NCBI GenBank assembly: GCA_030637505.1
Contig: DAOWGJ010000341.1
Coordinates: 1-12,078 of the forward strand
Direction: 5' to 3'
Source of the DNA: Holophagae bacterium
Lineage (GTDB): Bacteria; Acidobacteriota; Thermoanaerobaculia; Thermoanaerobaculales; Sulfomarinibacteraceae
DNA: 12,078 nucleotides
Shown: positions 1-8,444 of the stretch, piece after piece
How positions within the stretch are numbered: position 1 is the first letter of the stretch
How the letters are laid out: each line of letters begins with the position of its first letter
Translations under genes and position numbers: made by a program
Notes under the pieces: model-generated
What the model was told of the DNA's origin: nothing
The model's input: only the letters and a program-made list of their open reading frames with translations
Database searches by the model: none

Positions 1-27
1 CAGCGGCTGTCCTGCTACCATGTCTCC

Positions 28-1167
28 ATGATGGCCACGAACGAACGAAACCGGGGCGGGGCGCACTTCCTCCTGATGGCGGCTGCCACAATCATCGTCA
101 TCGGAGGCATCCGAATTGCCGGACCGCTGTTGATTCCATTCGTCCTGGCAGCATTTCTGGCGATCCTGTGCCTGCCGGCCGTCGCATGGCTGACCCGACA
201 CAGGGTGCCGACCGTCGTGGCGGTCCTGGTTGTGGTTCTTGTGCTGGGCGGGGTGCTCTCAGGTGTCGGCGCCATCGTTGGGGGTTCGATCAACCAATTC
301 ACCGCAGCCGTTCCCAAGTATGAAGAACGGGTTGATCAGCTGTGGGCTTCAGTCCAGGTCTGGGCAGAGCAACTTCCGTTCGAGATTCTACCGATCGAGC
401 CATCGGAAAATCAGAATTTTAAGCCGTTTGAGATGATCAAGCCGGGTCAATTGATGGGTTTTCTCGGCACCAGCCTCAAGGGGGTCCTTGCGGCCCTCCA
501 GAATACGTTCATGGTCATTCTGACCCTGGTGTTTATGCTGCTCGAGGCGACGACGTTTCCGGCCAAGATCCGTTTGGCTTTCGGCGGGGGGAAAGGTGAT
601 CTCGACCGTTTTGCCGTGGTCACCGGACAGGTGCAGCGTTATCTGGCGATCAAGACGGTGACCAGTTTGGTCACGGGGCTTCTGGTCGGTGTGTGGGTCG
701 GAATGATGGGTCTCGATTTTGCCGTCGTGTGGGGCCTGGTGGCCTTTATGCTCAACTACATCCCCAACATCGGTTCGATTGTGGCAGCCGTCCCGGCGGT
801 TCTGCTGGCCGTCATCCAGCTGGGAGTTGGGCCCGGAATCGCCGTCGCCCTCGGCTATTTGGTGATCAATATCACCATGGGCAATCTTGTTGAGCCAGCC
901 CTGTTGGGGCGTTCGCTCGGGCTTTCGACGCTGGTCGTATTTCTTTCCCTGATCTTCTGGGGTTGGATGTGGGGTACGGTCGGAATGCTTCTGTCAGTGC
1001 CCCTGACCATGATGACCAAGATCTTCCTGGAAAATTCCGAGGATCTCAAATGGGCGGCCGTTCTGTTGGACAGCGGACGGGGGCTCGAGGCTCGACTCAG
1101 CCTGGAAATTGATGCCGCAAAAGAAGCGGAGTCCTCGCGCTCGGTATCGCCGGGTGGAGACTCCTGA
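28..1167 (+). CDS. AI-2E/PerM family transporter-like membrane protein
   Basis: A 379-residue integral inner-membrane protein of the AI-2E transporter family (PF01594; relatives TqsA, PerM, YdiK). Family hallmarks are visible: two N-terminal helices (about 13-52), a third at 62-86, a polar periplasm-facing or cytosolic segment (about 88-150), then a helical C-terminal half with NYIPNIGS at 243-250, EPALLG at 289-294, and an FWGWMWG stretch at 310-316 followed by a VPL motif. Length is normal for the family. Known members export autoinducer-2 or act as sodium/proton antiporters, so the family does not fix the substrate. The start is either of two adjacent ATG codons (28 or 31); no convincing ribosome-binding site precedes them and the frame is open to the window's left edge, so a start outside the window cannot be excluded. 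The stop directly abuts the GTG of the next gene, suggesting co-translation. Confidence 0.88.
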   Translation: MMATNERNRGGAHFLLMAAATIIVIGGIRIAGPLLIPFVLAAFLAILCLPAVAWLTRHRVPTVVAVLVVVLVLGGVLSGVGAIVGGSINQFTAAVPKYEERVDQLWASVQVWAEQLPFEILPIEPSENQNFKPFEMIKPGQLMGFLGTSLKGVLAALQNTFMVILTLVFMLLEATTFPAKIRLAFGGGKGDLDRFAVVTGQVQRYLAIKTVTSLVTGLLVGVWVGMMGLDFAVVWGLVAFMLNYIPNIGSIVAAVPAVLLAVIQLGVGPGIAVALGYLVINITMGNLVEPALLGRSLGLSTLVVFLSLIFWGWMWGTVGMLLSVPLTMMTKIFLENSEDLKWAAVLLDSGRGLEARLSLEIDAAKEAESSRSVSPGGDS

Positions 1168-2937
1168 GTGGGATTCGACGCTGTCCTGACTCTTGGTGTC
1201 ATCGGGGTGATGCTGATTGCTCTGGTCATGGAGTTTCTTGAACCCGACGCGGTGATCTTCGGCGCCCTGGGGGTGCTGCTTTTGGCCGGAGTGGTCACTC
1301 CTGTCGAAGCTCTGAGTGGCTTTGCAAACCGGGGTATGCTGACCGTCGCCCTGCTCTTCGTGGTTGCCTACGGTGTGCAGGCTTCCGGCGCCCTTGAGTT
1401 CTTCGCCGATCGAGTGATGGGACGAGGCAAGCCGGGGCGCTGGGAGTTGATTCGCTTGATGGTTCCGGTCAGTGCGATGTCGGCCTTCCTCAACAACACA
1501 CCGATCGTGGCGATGTTCACGCCGGCGGTCAGAGAGTGGGCGGAGCGCAGAGGCGTCGCCCCCAGTAAATACCTGATTCCTCTGTCCTATGCCGCCATCC
1601 TCGGGGGAACCTGCACCCTGATCGGGACATCGACCAATCTGGTGGTCAACGGCATGCTGCAAGCCGAGAGCGGCGCCTCGTTGGGCCTGTTCGACCTTGC
1701 CAAGGTCGGCATTCCGGCGGTGATCGTCGGCCTGATTTACCTTCTGGTCGTCGGGTTTTATCTATTGCCGGACCGCAGGGGCGCGGAGGGCGCAGCCGAT
1801 GGGCAGGAATATGTTCTGGAAATGAGGGTCGTCAAGGACGGACCGCTGGTCGGCAAGACGGTCGAGCAGGCCGGCCTCCGGCACTTGAAATCCCTCTTTT
1901 TGAGTGAAATTTACCGGGGTGACCATGTCTTCGCTGCGGTCAAACCTGACGAGGTTCTCGAGGGTAAGGATCGACTCCACTTCGTTGGAGTTCCTGATGG
2001 CGTGCCTCAGCTCAAAAAGATTGCCGGGTTGGTCCCCGGTGAGGAAATGAACTGGGATGACATCGCGCCTGCTGAAGGTCCGGGACGACTGCTGGAGGCG
2101 GTTGTTTCTCGGTCGTCACCGATGCTGGGAAAGACGATCAAGGAAGGGAACTTCCGAGGCCGGTACGACGCCGCGGTTCTTGCCGTTCGACATCACGGTG
2201 AACATGTGCGCAAGGGCATCGGGGGTATTCGACTGAGGCCCGGTGACACCCTGCTGCTGCTGGCCGGATCCGACTTCAGAGTGCGATGGGGTGGGGCGCG
2301 GGATTTCTACTTGATCAGCAAAGTCGCCGATATGCCCGAGATCGACACCAAGAAGAGTCTCCTGACGCTGGCCCCCCTGGTCCTGATGGTCCTGCTGGCG
2401 GCGACCGGTGTGATGGACATCTTCAAGGCGGCGGTGTTGGCCGTCCTGATGCTGTTGATCACCAGGGCAGTCACGGTGGTCGAGGCTCGGCGGTCCCTGG
2501 AGCTCAATGTGCTGATAGTCATCGCCGCGGCCCTTGGAATCAGCCAGGCGCTGACCAAGACGGGAGCGGCCGCCTTCCTGGCTCATCACCTTGTTGAATC
2601 CGTTGCGGCCTTGGGGGTGATGGGACTGCTTGCGGCTGTGTATTTCGTGACGTCTTTGATGACCGAGCTGATCACCAACAACGGAGCCGCCGCCTTGATG
2701 TTTCCTATCGCTTTCAAGGCGGCAACCGAGGCGGGACACGATCCCATCCCCTTCGTCGTCGCCGTCGCTATTGCAGCGTCCGCCAGCTTCGCCACGCCGA
2801 TCGGTTACCAGACCAATCTGATGGTTTCCGGTCCGGGGAACTACCGTTTCACTGATTTCTTGAAGGTCGGAGTGCCCTTGAATCTCCTGATCATGGTGAC
2901 GGCGTTAGTTGCCATAAGGGTGGGCTGGAGTTTTTAG
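1168..2937 (+). CDS. SLC13/DASS-type permease with two RCK_C (TrkA_C) domains
   Basis: A 589-residue ion-transporter-superfamily permease (SLC13/DASS or CitMHS type), presumably importing an anion such as sulfate or a dicarboxylate with sodium or protons; the substrate cannot be read from sequence. The two membrane halves are inverted repeats as in the family: the first (about 5-200) carries NNTP at 109-112 and GTSTN at 153-157, the second (about 397-587) carries ITNN at 502-505 and YQTN at 547-550, the expected paired substrate/cation-binding loops. Between them are two soluble RCK_C domains (about 215-285 and 307-372), each with a recognisable PxxGKT element (226-231 and 318-323) and ending in a beta-rich GDTLLLLAG-like strand. 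Such RCK_C pairs occur in SLC13 relatives such as algal and cyanobacterial sulfate permeases and probably sense a ligand. The GTG start abuts the upstream TGA, with GGAG at 1156-1159 giving eight bases of spacing. Confidence 0.88.
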   Translation: MGFDAVLTLGVIGVMLIALVMEFLEPDAVIFGALGVLLLAGVVTPVEALSGFANRGMLTVALLFVVAYGVQASGALEFFADRVMGRGKPGRWELIRLMVPVSAMSAFLNNTPIVAMFTPAVREWAERRGVAPSKYLIPLSYAAILGGTCTLIGTSTNLVVNGMLQAESGASLGLFDLAKVGIPAVIVGLIYLLVVGFYLLPDRRGAEGAADGQEYVLEMRVVKDGPLVGKTVEQAGLRHLKSLFLSEIYRGDHVFAAVKPDEVLEGKDRLHFVGVPDGVPQLKKIAGLVPGEEMNWDDIAPAEGPGRLLEAVVSRSSPMLGKTIKEGNFRGRYDAAVLAVRHHGEHVRKGIGGIRLRPGDTLLLLAGSDFRVRWGGARDFYLISKVADMPEIDTKKSLLTLAPLVLMVLLAATGVMDIFKAAVLAVLMLLITRAVTVVEARRSLELNVLIVIAAALGISQALTKTGAAAFLAHHLVESVAALGVMGLLAAVYFVTSLMTELITNNGAAALMFPIAFKAATEAGHDPIPFVVAVAIAASASFATPIGYQTNLMVSGPGNYRFTDFLKVGVPLNLLIMVTALVAIRVGWSF

Positions 2938-2974
2938 GCCGCAACTGTTGGCCGGTGAATTTCGTACACTCGCT

Positions 2975-2983
2975 GGGGGAGGG
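2975..2983 (+). promoter_or_regulatory. Purine-rich Shine-Dalgarno candidate upstream of the DUF5916 gene
   Basis: GGGGGAGGG lies in the 66-base gap after the permease gene. It is the only strong anti-16S match near the next gene, but it sits about 20 bases from the TTG start I list at 3004. It would be well placed (about nine bases) for the in-frame ATT at 2992. It therefore bears on which start is real and shows that the DUF5916 gene can be initiated independently even if it is transcribed from the upstream operon. Confidence 0.4.
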
Positions 2984-3003
2984 TCGCGGGTATTTCGACA
3001 GGT

Positions 3004-5232
3004 TTGTTTTTCATTCGGTCAGTTTCAATTCTGTTGTGCAGTGGAGCGGTCATTTCGGTGGCCGGTGTCCAGGATGAGCTGCCGGTCCCGATTTCCATTC
3101 CCCGAGCAACTGGTGAGATTGTCATCGATGGTGTGATCGACGAGGCGGCATGGCGAGATGCCGCAGAATTCCTGATCGCCTATGAGGTTCGTCCCGGTGA
3201 GAATATTCCGGCGCCTGTCACCACCGAGGTTCGTCTGACCTGGGATGACAAGAGGGTTCTGGTGGCCTTTCGGTGTTTCGATCCCGACCCTTCTGCTGTC
3301 CGAGCTCGGTACTCCGACCGGGACCAATTGTGGAACGACGACTGGATCGGGATCGTGCTTGATACATTCAACGACCAGCGGCGTGCTTATGAGTTTGTCG
3401 TCAATCCTCTCGGAATTCAGATGGATGCCCTCAATGACGATGTCAATCGTCGATATGACCTGTCGTGGAACGCCATTTGGTTCTCCAAGGGCCGGCTGAC
3501 GGCCACGGGGTACGATGTTGAGATGGCCATTCCTTTCAATCAGATCAGGTTTCAGGGGAAGTCCGGTCCGCAAATCTGGGGTCTGGACCTGATGCGCTCC
3601 TATCCACGGACCAACCGGCACCACCTGGGACTGTTTGCCAGGGACCGGGGGAACAATTCCTATCTCAGTCAAACGACCAAGATCATCGGATTCGAGGGCG
3701 CCGAGCCCGGTCGAAACCTGGAAATCGTACCGACCCTGACCGGGTCATACGTGGAGCAACGCCCCGATTTTCCGGACGGTGATCTTGAAGAGGTCGACAA
3801 ATCGAGCGAGGTCGGCGTGACCGCGGCGTGGGGTATGACACCGAACACGACGGTTGCAGCGGCCGTCAATCCGGATTTCTCTCAAATCGAAGCCGACGCC
3901 GTGCAGCTGGATATCAATGAGACCTTTGCCCTGTTCTTTCGTGAGACGCGCCCGTTTTTTCAGGTTGGCGCTGACTACTTCAACACCCGGCTCAACCTTT
4001 TGCATACGCGCACGATTGCAGACCCGGCGGTCGCCCTCAAGGTGACCGGTAAATCGGGGCGCCACACCTACGGTGTCTTTTCGGCCGAGGATGAGGTGAC
4101 CAATGTTCTGATTCCCGGTGCGGAAGGTTCGCTTGTCGCCGCATTTGAGCAGAACAACCTTTCGTCGGTCGGTCGATATCGACTGGATTTTGGGGAAAAT
4201 TCGACGGTTGGGATCATGATGACAGACCGGGAGGGTGAGGACGGATATTCGAGCCGGGTCTTCAGTGGGGATTTGCAGTTTCGCGTCAGTGAGAATGACA
4301 CCTTTGTTGCCAACCTCGCTTGGAGTCGCACACAGTACAACCAGGAGATGTCCGACGAGTTTGAACTCGGCGAGGACGAGGTCAAAGGGCACGGCATGAT
4401 CTTGAACTACAGTCACCAGGAACGGGACTGGGGCGGGTGGATTTGGTACAGGGACATGTCCGAGGGCTTCCGGGCGGATCTGGGTTTCCAACCGAACGTC
4501 GATTTCCAAAAGGGTGGTCTCGGTGTCGAGCGTTATTGGTGGGGGGAGTCTGGCGACTGGTTCAATCGCCTGGAGCTGGGAGTGGCCACGGATTATGGGC
4601 AGCGCCAGGATGGGTCATTCTTTGACCGGGAGACCGAGGCGTGGTTCGCCTATGAGGGGCCGTTCCAGAGTATGGGACACCTTCGTATCTCCAACGGGAC
4701 CAGGGTTTATTCCGGCAGCCATTTTTCGACCAATAGCTATTTTTTCAGAGGTGGAATGCAGCCCAATCGGATTGTGCAATTCGGGCTGAGTGCACTCTTT
4801 GGTGACTGGATCGATTTCACGCACGTTCAGCCGGCTACACGATTTTTTCTCACGCCTCAAGTGACCCTTCGAGCCGGTCGGCATCTCCTGATGGATCTCG
4901 AGTACTCGTACCAGACGCTTGATGTCGATGAGGGGCGCCTGTTTTCCGCTGCAGTCACCGAAATTCGTGGGGTGTGGCAGTTCAACGTCCGGACGTTCGT
5001 TCGGTTGATTGTGCAGCACACTGATATCAACCGCGACCCGCGACTGTACGAAGAGGCAGTCGATGCAGAGAGCCGGGCGCTGTTCACGCAGCTCCTGTTC
5101 TCCTACAAGGTCAACCCGCGCACGGTTCTCTTCGTTGGTTACAGCGACGGCGCCTTCGGTAACGAAAACTATGACCTCAGGGCTGAGAACCGAACGCTCT
5201 TCGCAAAGGTCGGGTATTCGTTCTTGTTCTAA
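3004..5232 (+). CDS. DUF5916 outer-membrane protein with N-terminal CBM9-like domain
   Basis: A 742-residue exported protein of the DUF5916 / carbohydrate-binding-family-9-like group. Residues 1-21 form a short hydrophobic signal peptide. A CBM9-like beta-sandwich follows (about 35-230), opening with the typical IDGVIDEAAW (41-50) and containing NDDWIGIVLDTFNDQRRAYE (111-130) and NPLGIQMD (134-141). The rest is the DUF5916 region, starting near 238, with the family signatures NPDFSQIEADA, FFRETRPFF and a later arginine/aspartate-rich TRTIADPAVALKVTGK segment, and continuing as alternating aromatic strands that look like a transmembrane beta-barrel. The protein ends in GYSFLF with a C-terminal phenylalanine, as expected for BAM-inserted barrels. 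The molecular function of the family is not established; glycan or polymer binding at the surface is an inference from the CBM9-like fold. No ATG start exists; I use TTG at 3004, but ATT at 2992 fits the ribosome-binding site better. The TAA overlaps the convergent cyclase gene's stop. Confidence 0.85.
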   Translation: MFFIRSVSILLCSGAVISVAGVQDELPVPISIPRATGEIVIDGVIDEAAWRDAAEFLIAYEVRPGENIPAPVTTEVRLTWDDKRVLVAFRCFDPDPSAVRARYSDRDQLWNDDWIGIVLDTFNDQRRAYEFVVNPLGIQMDALNDDVNRRYDLSWNAIWFSKGRLTATGYDVEMAIPFNQIRFQGKSGPQIWGLDLMRSYPRTNRHHLGLFARDRGNNSYLSQTTKIIGFEGAEPGRNLEIVPTLTGSYVEQRPDFPDGDLEEVDKSSEVGVTAAWGMTPNTTVAAAVNPDFSQIEADAVQLDINETFALFFRETRPFFQVGADYFNTRLNLLHTRTIADPAVALKVTGKSGRHTYGVFSAEDEVTNVLIPGAEGSLVAAFEQNNLSSVGRYRLDFGENSTVGIMMTDREGEDGYSSRVFSGDLQFRVSENDTFVANLAWSRTQYNQEMSDEFELGEDEVKGHGMILNYSHQERDWGGWIWYRDMSEGFRADLGFQPNVDFQKGGLGVERYWWGESGDWFNRLELGVATDYGQRQDGSFFDRETEAWFAYEGPFQSMGHLRISNGTRVYSGSHFSTNSYFFRGGMQPNRIVQFGLSALFGDWIDFTHVQPATRFFLTPQVTLRAGRHLLMDLEYSYQTLDVDEGRLFSAAVTEIRGVWQFNVRTFVRLIVQHTDINRDPRLYEEAVDAESRALFTQLLFSYKVNPRTVLFVGYSDGAFGNENYDLRAENRTLFAKVGYSFLF

Positions 5233-8200
5233 TCCATACCGGAGGCGACGCGGTTGCGGCCTTCGGATTTGGCCCTGTAGAGACCGGTGTCTGCTGCTTT
5301 CAACAACCTTCGCGGATCATCAGATGCGGAGGGAGTCACCGCACCGACACCGCAGCTGACCTCGATCCTGGGTTTGGATGCTGCCGGCCCGTTCCGGTCT
5401 TCGAGATTGGCGATGGCAAGCCGCAGTTGTTCGGCCACAACAAGGGCGCCTTCGAGGTCCGTTCCGGGGAGGACAATGGCGAACTCATCGCCGCCATACC
5501 TCGCGACCGAGTCCCCGCTTCGAGGCAGGCCGTCGGAGATCGTCATGGCTACAGCCTTGAGGCATTCATCACCCTCGGGGTGGCCGTATTCGTCGTTGAA
5601 TTCCTTGAAGCGGTCGATGTCCACGAGGACCAGCGCCAACGGCTGATCGGATCGTATCGAACGCCGCCACTCGGTCTCAAGAATCTGGTCGAACTGGCGG
5701 CGGTTTCCGACCCCCGTTAATGGATCGGCATACGACAGACTGACCAGGGTCTCGTTGGCGGTCGCCAGTTCTCGGGTCCGGGAGTCGACGAGTTCGGAGA
5801 GCTGCTTTTCTCGTGCCCTGAGGGCCTGGACCCTCGCACGAAACCCGAAAAAGACCACGAAAACCAGCGCCAGGATCATCAGCAGAATCGCCCACCAGGT
5901 GTTCCATGGGGCCGGCTTGACCTCGAAGCCGAAATCCACCGGTCCGGAAATGTTCCCGGCGAAGTCGCGGCCCCAGAGCCGGAAGGTATAGTCGCCGTCA
6001 TCCAGGGTCTGGTATTCCTTTCGGTTCTCCTGAGTCCAGGGCTCAGGTTGGTCGTCCAGTCCAATCAGCTGGGTCCGGAATTGGGTCTGGCTCTCCTTGA
6101 GAAAGGACATCAAGGCGTAATCGAAGACGATGTGCCTGTTCCGATGGTCCAGGATTGGCTCGTGTAAAAGATGCTCTCTTGGGGCGGTCGCCAGGGAGGC
6201 CTCCAGCTGAAGTTGATCGGCGTGTCGATCCGGGCGCTCCACCGAGGGCTCGAGGACTGCGGCGCCTCCGACGGTCCCGACCCAGATCCTGCCGGCATTA
6301 TCTACCATTGCTGCGCCTTGATTCCCCTCGTTGAGCGGGAGCCCGTCCTCCGTCGTATAGGTGGTCAGCGAAAAAACCCCGACACCGTCGGTGTCTTGCC
6401 CAGTTTGAGTCAGCCTGGCGACACCCGCGTTGGTCAGGATGTAGAGTCGGCCTTCGAGGTCCTCGGCCATACCGTTGATCACTGCGCTGGGCAGAGCCGG
6501 ATCGGTGACGTCATTCAGGGAGAAGAGGATGGCGCCGTCATTCTTGGGATCGAAGACGGCCACGCCGCCGCCGTCCGTTCCGACCCAGACTCTGGAATGG
6601 CCGCTGGAGTCCACTCTCTCGAGCAGACATTGAACCGCGGAATTAGGCAGATCCTGATTGTGGCCGAAGACTTGCCATCGGCCCTCGTGCAACGTGGCCA
6701 GGCCACGTGTGGATCCGACCCAGAGTTTCGTGCTGCCGTCCTGCATTTGGGTTTCGAGCAGGGTCAGGATCGAACCAAAGGGTGGGGTGTCCTTGGAACC
6801 GACACGAGTCCACTGTCCTTCCGAGAAGCGGACCAGACCGTGCCGCGTTCCGATCCATACCACTGGTGATCCGTCACCGGAACGGGTTTCCAGGATGGTC
6901 TGAACCATGTTGGACGGGAGGGCGCCGTTTTCCTCCGTAAACAGGGTCCATTGACCCTGGGAAAACCTCAGGAGACCGCCGTTCCGGGTTCCGACCCACA
7001 GCACGGGCAGGCCGTCAGGAGTGCGTCCTTCACCGAGGCACTGGACCGTCTGCGTCGGGAGTTGCTCGGTGAAGTGGGTCCAGCGACCTGCGGCGAGGCG
7101 GGAGAGGCCTTCTCCGTCGGATCCGAGCCAAAGGACGTTGGATCCGTCAGGGGCCTGCGTTTCCAGGATGGCGTTGATTGGGGCCACGCGTGCGCGGGCT
7201 TGGGGGACGAGCCGCCTCCAGGAGCCCTCTACCAACTGGGCGAGGCCTCCGTTGCGAGTCCCCACCCATAGCATGGCTGGGGCGTTTGTGGGGTTGGTTG
7301 CCAGCAGACTGTAGACCGCGTTGGATGGAAGGCCGGTTCGAATAGAGATCGTGTCGATGTTGCCTTTGGTGATTCTCACCAGGCCCCCACCGTCGGATCC
7401 GGCCCACAAAGAGGGACCGCCCCCGATCGATGTTCCCAGGACAAGGCTTGTCCAGAAGTCGCTGGGGAGGCCGTCCTTCGTAGTGACTGAATACCAGGTG
7501 CCGTCACCGTTGAGCCGGACCAGTCCCTCTCCGTAGGTGCCGACCCAGAGAGCGCCCCGTCCCTCTTCGTCGGGAATGCGAATGATGCTGTTGACCGATG
7601 AGGTTGGGAAGCCGGGCTCGAGGGTGAATCGCTCTGAGCCAGGCCTGAGCACGGCCAGTCCGGTTTCCGTGCCAACCCACAGGGTGGTGCCTTTACTGTC
7701 TTCCTCGGCCATGAGGCCCCAGATTCGGTTGCTGGGCAGGCCGTGTTCCGTAGAAAAAATCTTCCACTTGCCGTCCTGCAAGCGGCCCACCCCTCCCCCA
7801 AAGGTGCCGGCCCAAATGATCGACCCGCCGGCCGCCGACGTCATTTCGGCGAGTGCGTTGATCCGTGTGCATCCAGACAGGGCGCACAAGGCCTCGGCTT
7901 TGGTCCACTCTCCTTCCTGGAGCCGGAAGAGACCTCCGGCCCGCGTGCCGAACCAGATGCTACCGTCCGAGGCTGCCAAAATCGTTCGAACGAAGTTGGA
8001 TTGATGGCGGCCTGGCATGTCCACGGTGGTCCACTGCCGCCCATCGTAGAACGCCGCACCGTCCTGGGTTCCGATCCAAAGTCGTCCCTGAGTATCCTGT
8101 GCGATCGCGTGTACGGTGTTCTGTGGGATTCCCTGGGCGTCTCTGAACACACGGAAGGCGTACGATGCTTGTTCATACGGGTCAGAAATCCAGTGAAATG

Positions 8201-8276
8201 CACCTGCCGGCCGCTGGGCGGCGGCTGTCAGGGAGCTGAACACCAGGAGTGCACCGAGAAGTACACTTTTCCTCAT
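5229..8276 (-). CDS. Propeller-sensor (Reg_prop/Y_Y_Y) transmembrane diguanylate cyclase
   Basis: A 1,015-residue receptor that should make cyclic di-GMP from two GTP in response to a periplasmic signal. Order of parts: signal peptide (1-20, AAA before Q21); 14 blade motifs of the form LWVGT.GGG from LWIG at 66-69 to RIWVGT at 663-668, consistent with two seven-bladed propellers; a Y_Y_Y domain (about 715-785); one membrane helix (about 791-813); a charged coiled coil (about 815-850); and a GGDEF cyclase domain starting near DPLTGVGNR and running to the C-terminus. The active-site motif GGDEF is intact (928-932), and RSGD at 919-922, five residues upstream, is a canonical RxxD inhibitory site, implying product feedback inhibition. 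The N-terminal half resembles hybrid two-component glycan sensors of Bacteroides, with the kinase replaced by a cyclase. The ligand is unknown. I place the start at 8276 because it begins a clean signal peptide; the frame stays open 222 codons upstream, antisense to the neighbouring gene. The Shine-Dalgarno is weak. Confidence 0.9.
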   Translation of the reverse strand: MRKSVLLGALLVFSSLTAAAQRPAGAFHWISDPYEQASYAFRVFRDAQGIPQNTVHAIAQDTQGRLWIGTQDGAAFYDGRQWTTVDMPGRHQSNFVRTILAASDGSIWFGTRAGGLFRLQEGEWTKAEALCALSGCTRINALAEMTSAAGGSIIWAGTFGGGVGRLQDGKWKIFSTEHGLPSNRIWGLMAEEDSKGTTLWVGTETGLAVLRPGSERFTLEPGFPTSSVNSIIRIPDEEGRGALWVGTYGEGLVRLNGDGTWYSVTTKDGLPSDFWTSLVLGTSIGGGPSLWAGSDGGGLVRITKGNIDTISIRTGLPSNAVYSLLATNPTNAPAMLWVGTRNGGLAQLVEGSWRRLVPQARARVAPINAILETQAPDGSNVLWLGSDGEGLSRLAAGRWTHFTEQLPTQTVQCLGEGRTPDGLPVLWVGTRNGGLLRFSQGQWTLFTEENGALPSNMVQTILETRSGDGSPVVWIGTRHGLVRFSEGQWTRVGSKDTPPFGSILTLLETQMQDGSTKLWVGSTRGLATLHEGRWQVFGHNQDLPNSAVQCLLERVDSSGHSRVWVGTDGGGVAVFDPKNDGAILFSLNDVTDPALPSAVINGMAEDLEGRLYILTNAGVARLTQTGQDTDGVGVFSLTTYTTEDGLPLNEGNQGAAMVDNAGRIWVGTVGGAAVLEPSVERPDRHADQLQLEASLATAPREHLLHEPILDHRNRHIVFDYALMSFLKESQTQFRTQLIGLDDQPEPWTQENRKEYQTLDDGDYTFRLWGRDFAGNISGPVDFGFEVKPAPWNTWWAILLMILALVFVVFFGFRARVQALRAREKQLSELVDSRTRELATANETLVSLSYADPLTGVGNRRQFDQILETEWRRSIRSDQPLALVLVDIDRFKEFNDEYGHPEGDECLKAVAMTISDGLPRSGDSVARYGGDEFAIVLPGTDLEGALVVAEQLRLAIANLEDRNGPAASKPRIEVSCGVGAVTPSASDDPRRLLKAADTGLYRAKSEGRNRVASGMD

Positions 8277-8434
8277 GATTGGAATGATACCTGGGATCGT
8301 ATGGCTTGTGGAAAATTTCACCCCTAATTGTCGGCCTGGATGGAGCAGGTCCGGAAATTCGCGGTACACTGGATATCTGATATGGACCTTGGTGATTCGG
8401 CCCGACCCGGGAATTGGGTTGGGCGAGAGGCTAT

Positions 8435-8439
8435 GGAGG
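8435..8439 (+). promoter_or_regulatory. Shine-Dalgarno GGAGG fixing the start of the small exported protein
   Basis: GGAGG ends five bases before the ATG at 8445. The open frame extends back to 8328 and includes another ATG at 8433, but only the 8445 start has both a ribosome-binding site and an immediately following signal peptide, so the start is chosen there. Confidence 0.65.
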
Positions 8440-8444
8440 GTGTT

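Noticed and set aside
2286..2597. Alternative-frame open stretches within the permease gene on both strands
   Set aside because: They are short, lack domains, and overlap the conserved second membrane half; this is typical of high G+C shadow frames.
2960..2970. TTCGTACACT before the DUF5916 gene, and a similar TTCGCGGTACACT at 8358-8370, as -10 boxes
   Set aside because: TACACT matches the -10 consensus at only four of six positions and no -35 element is correctly spaced at either place.
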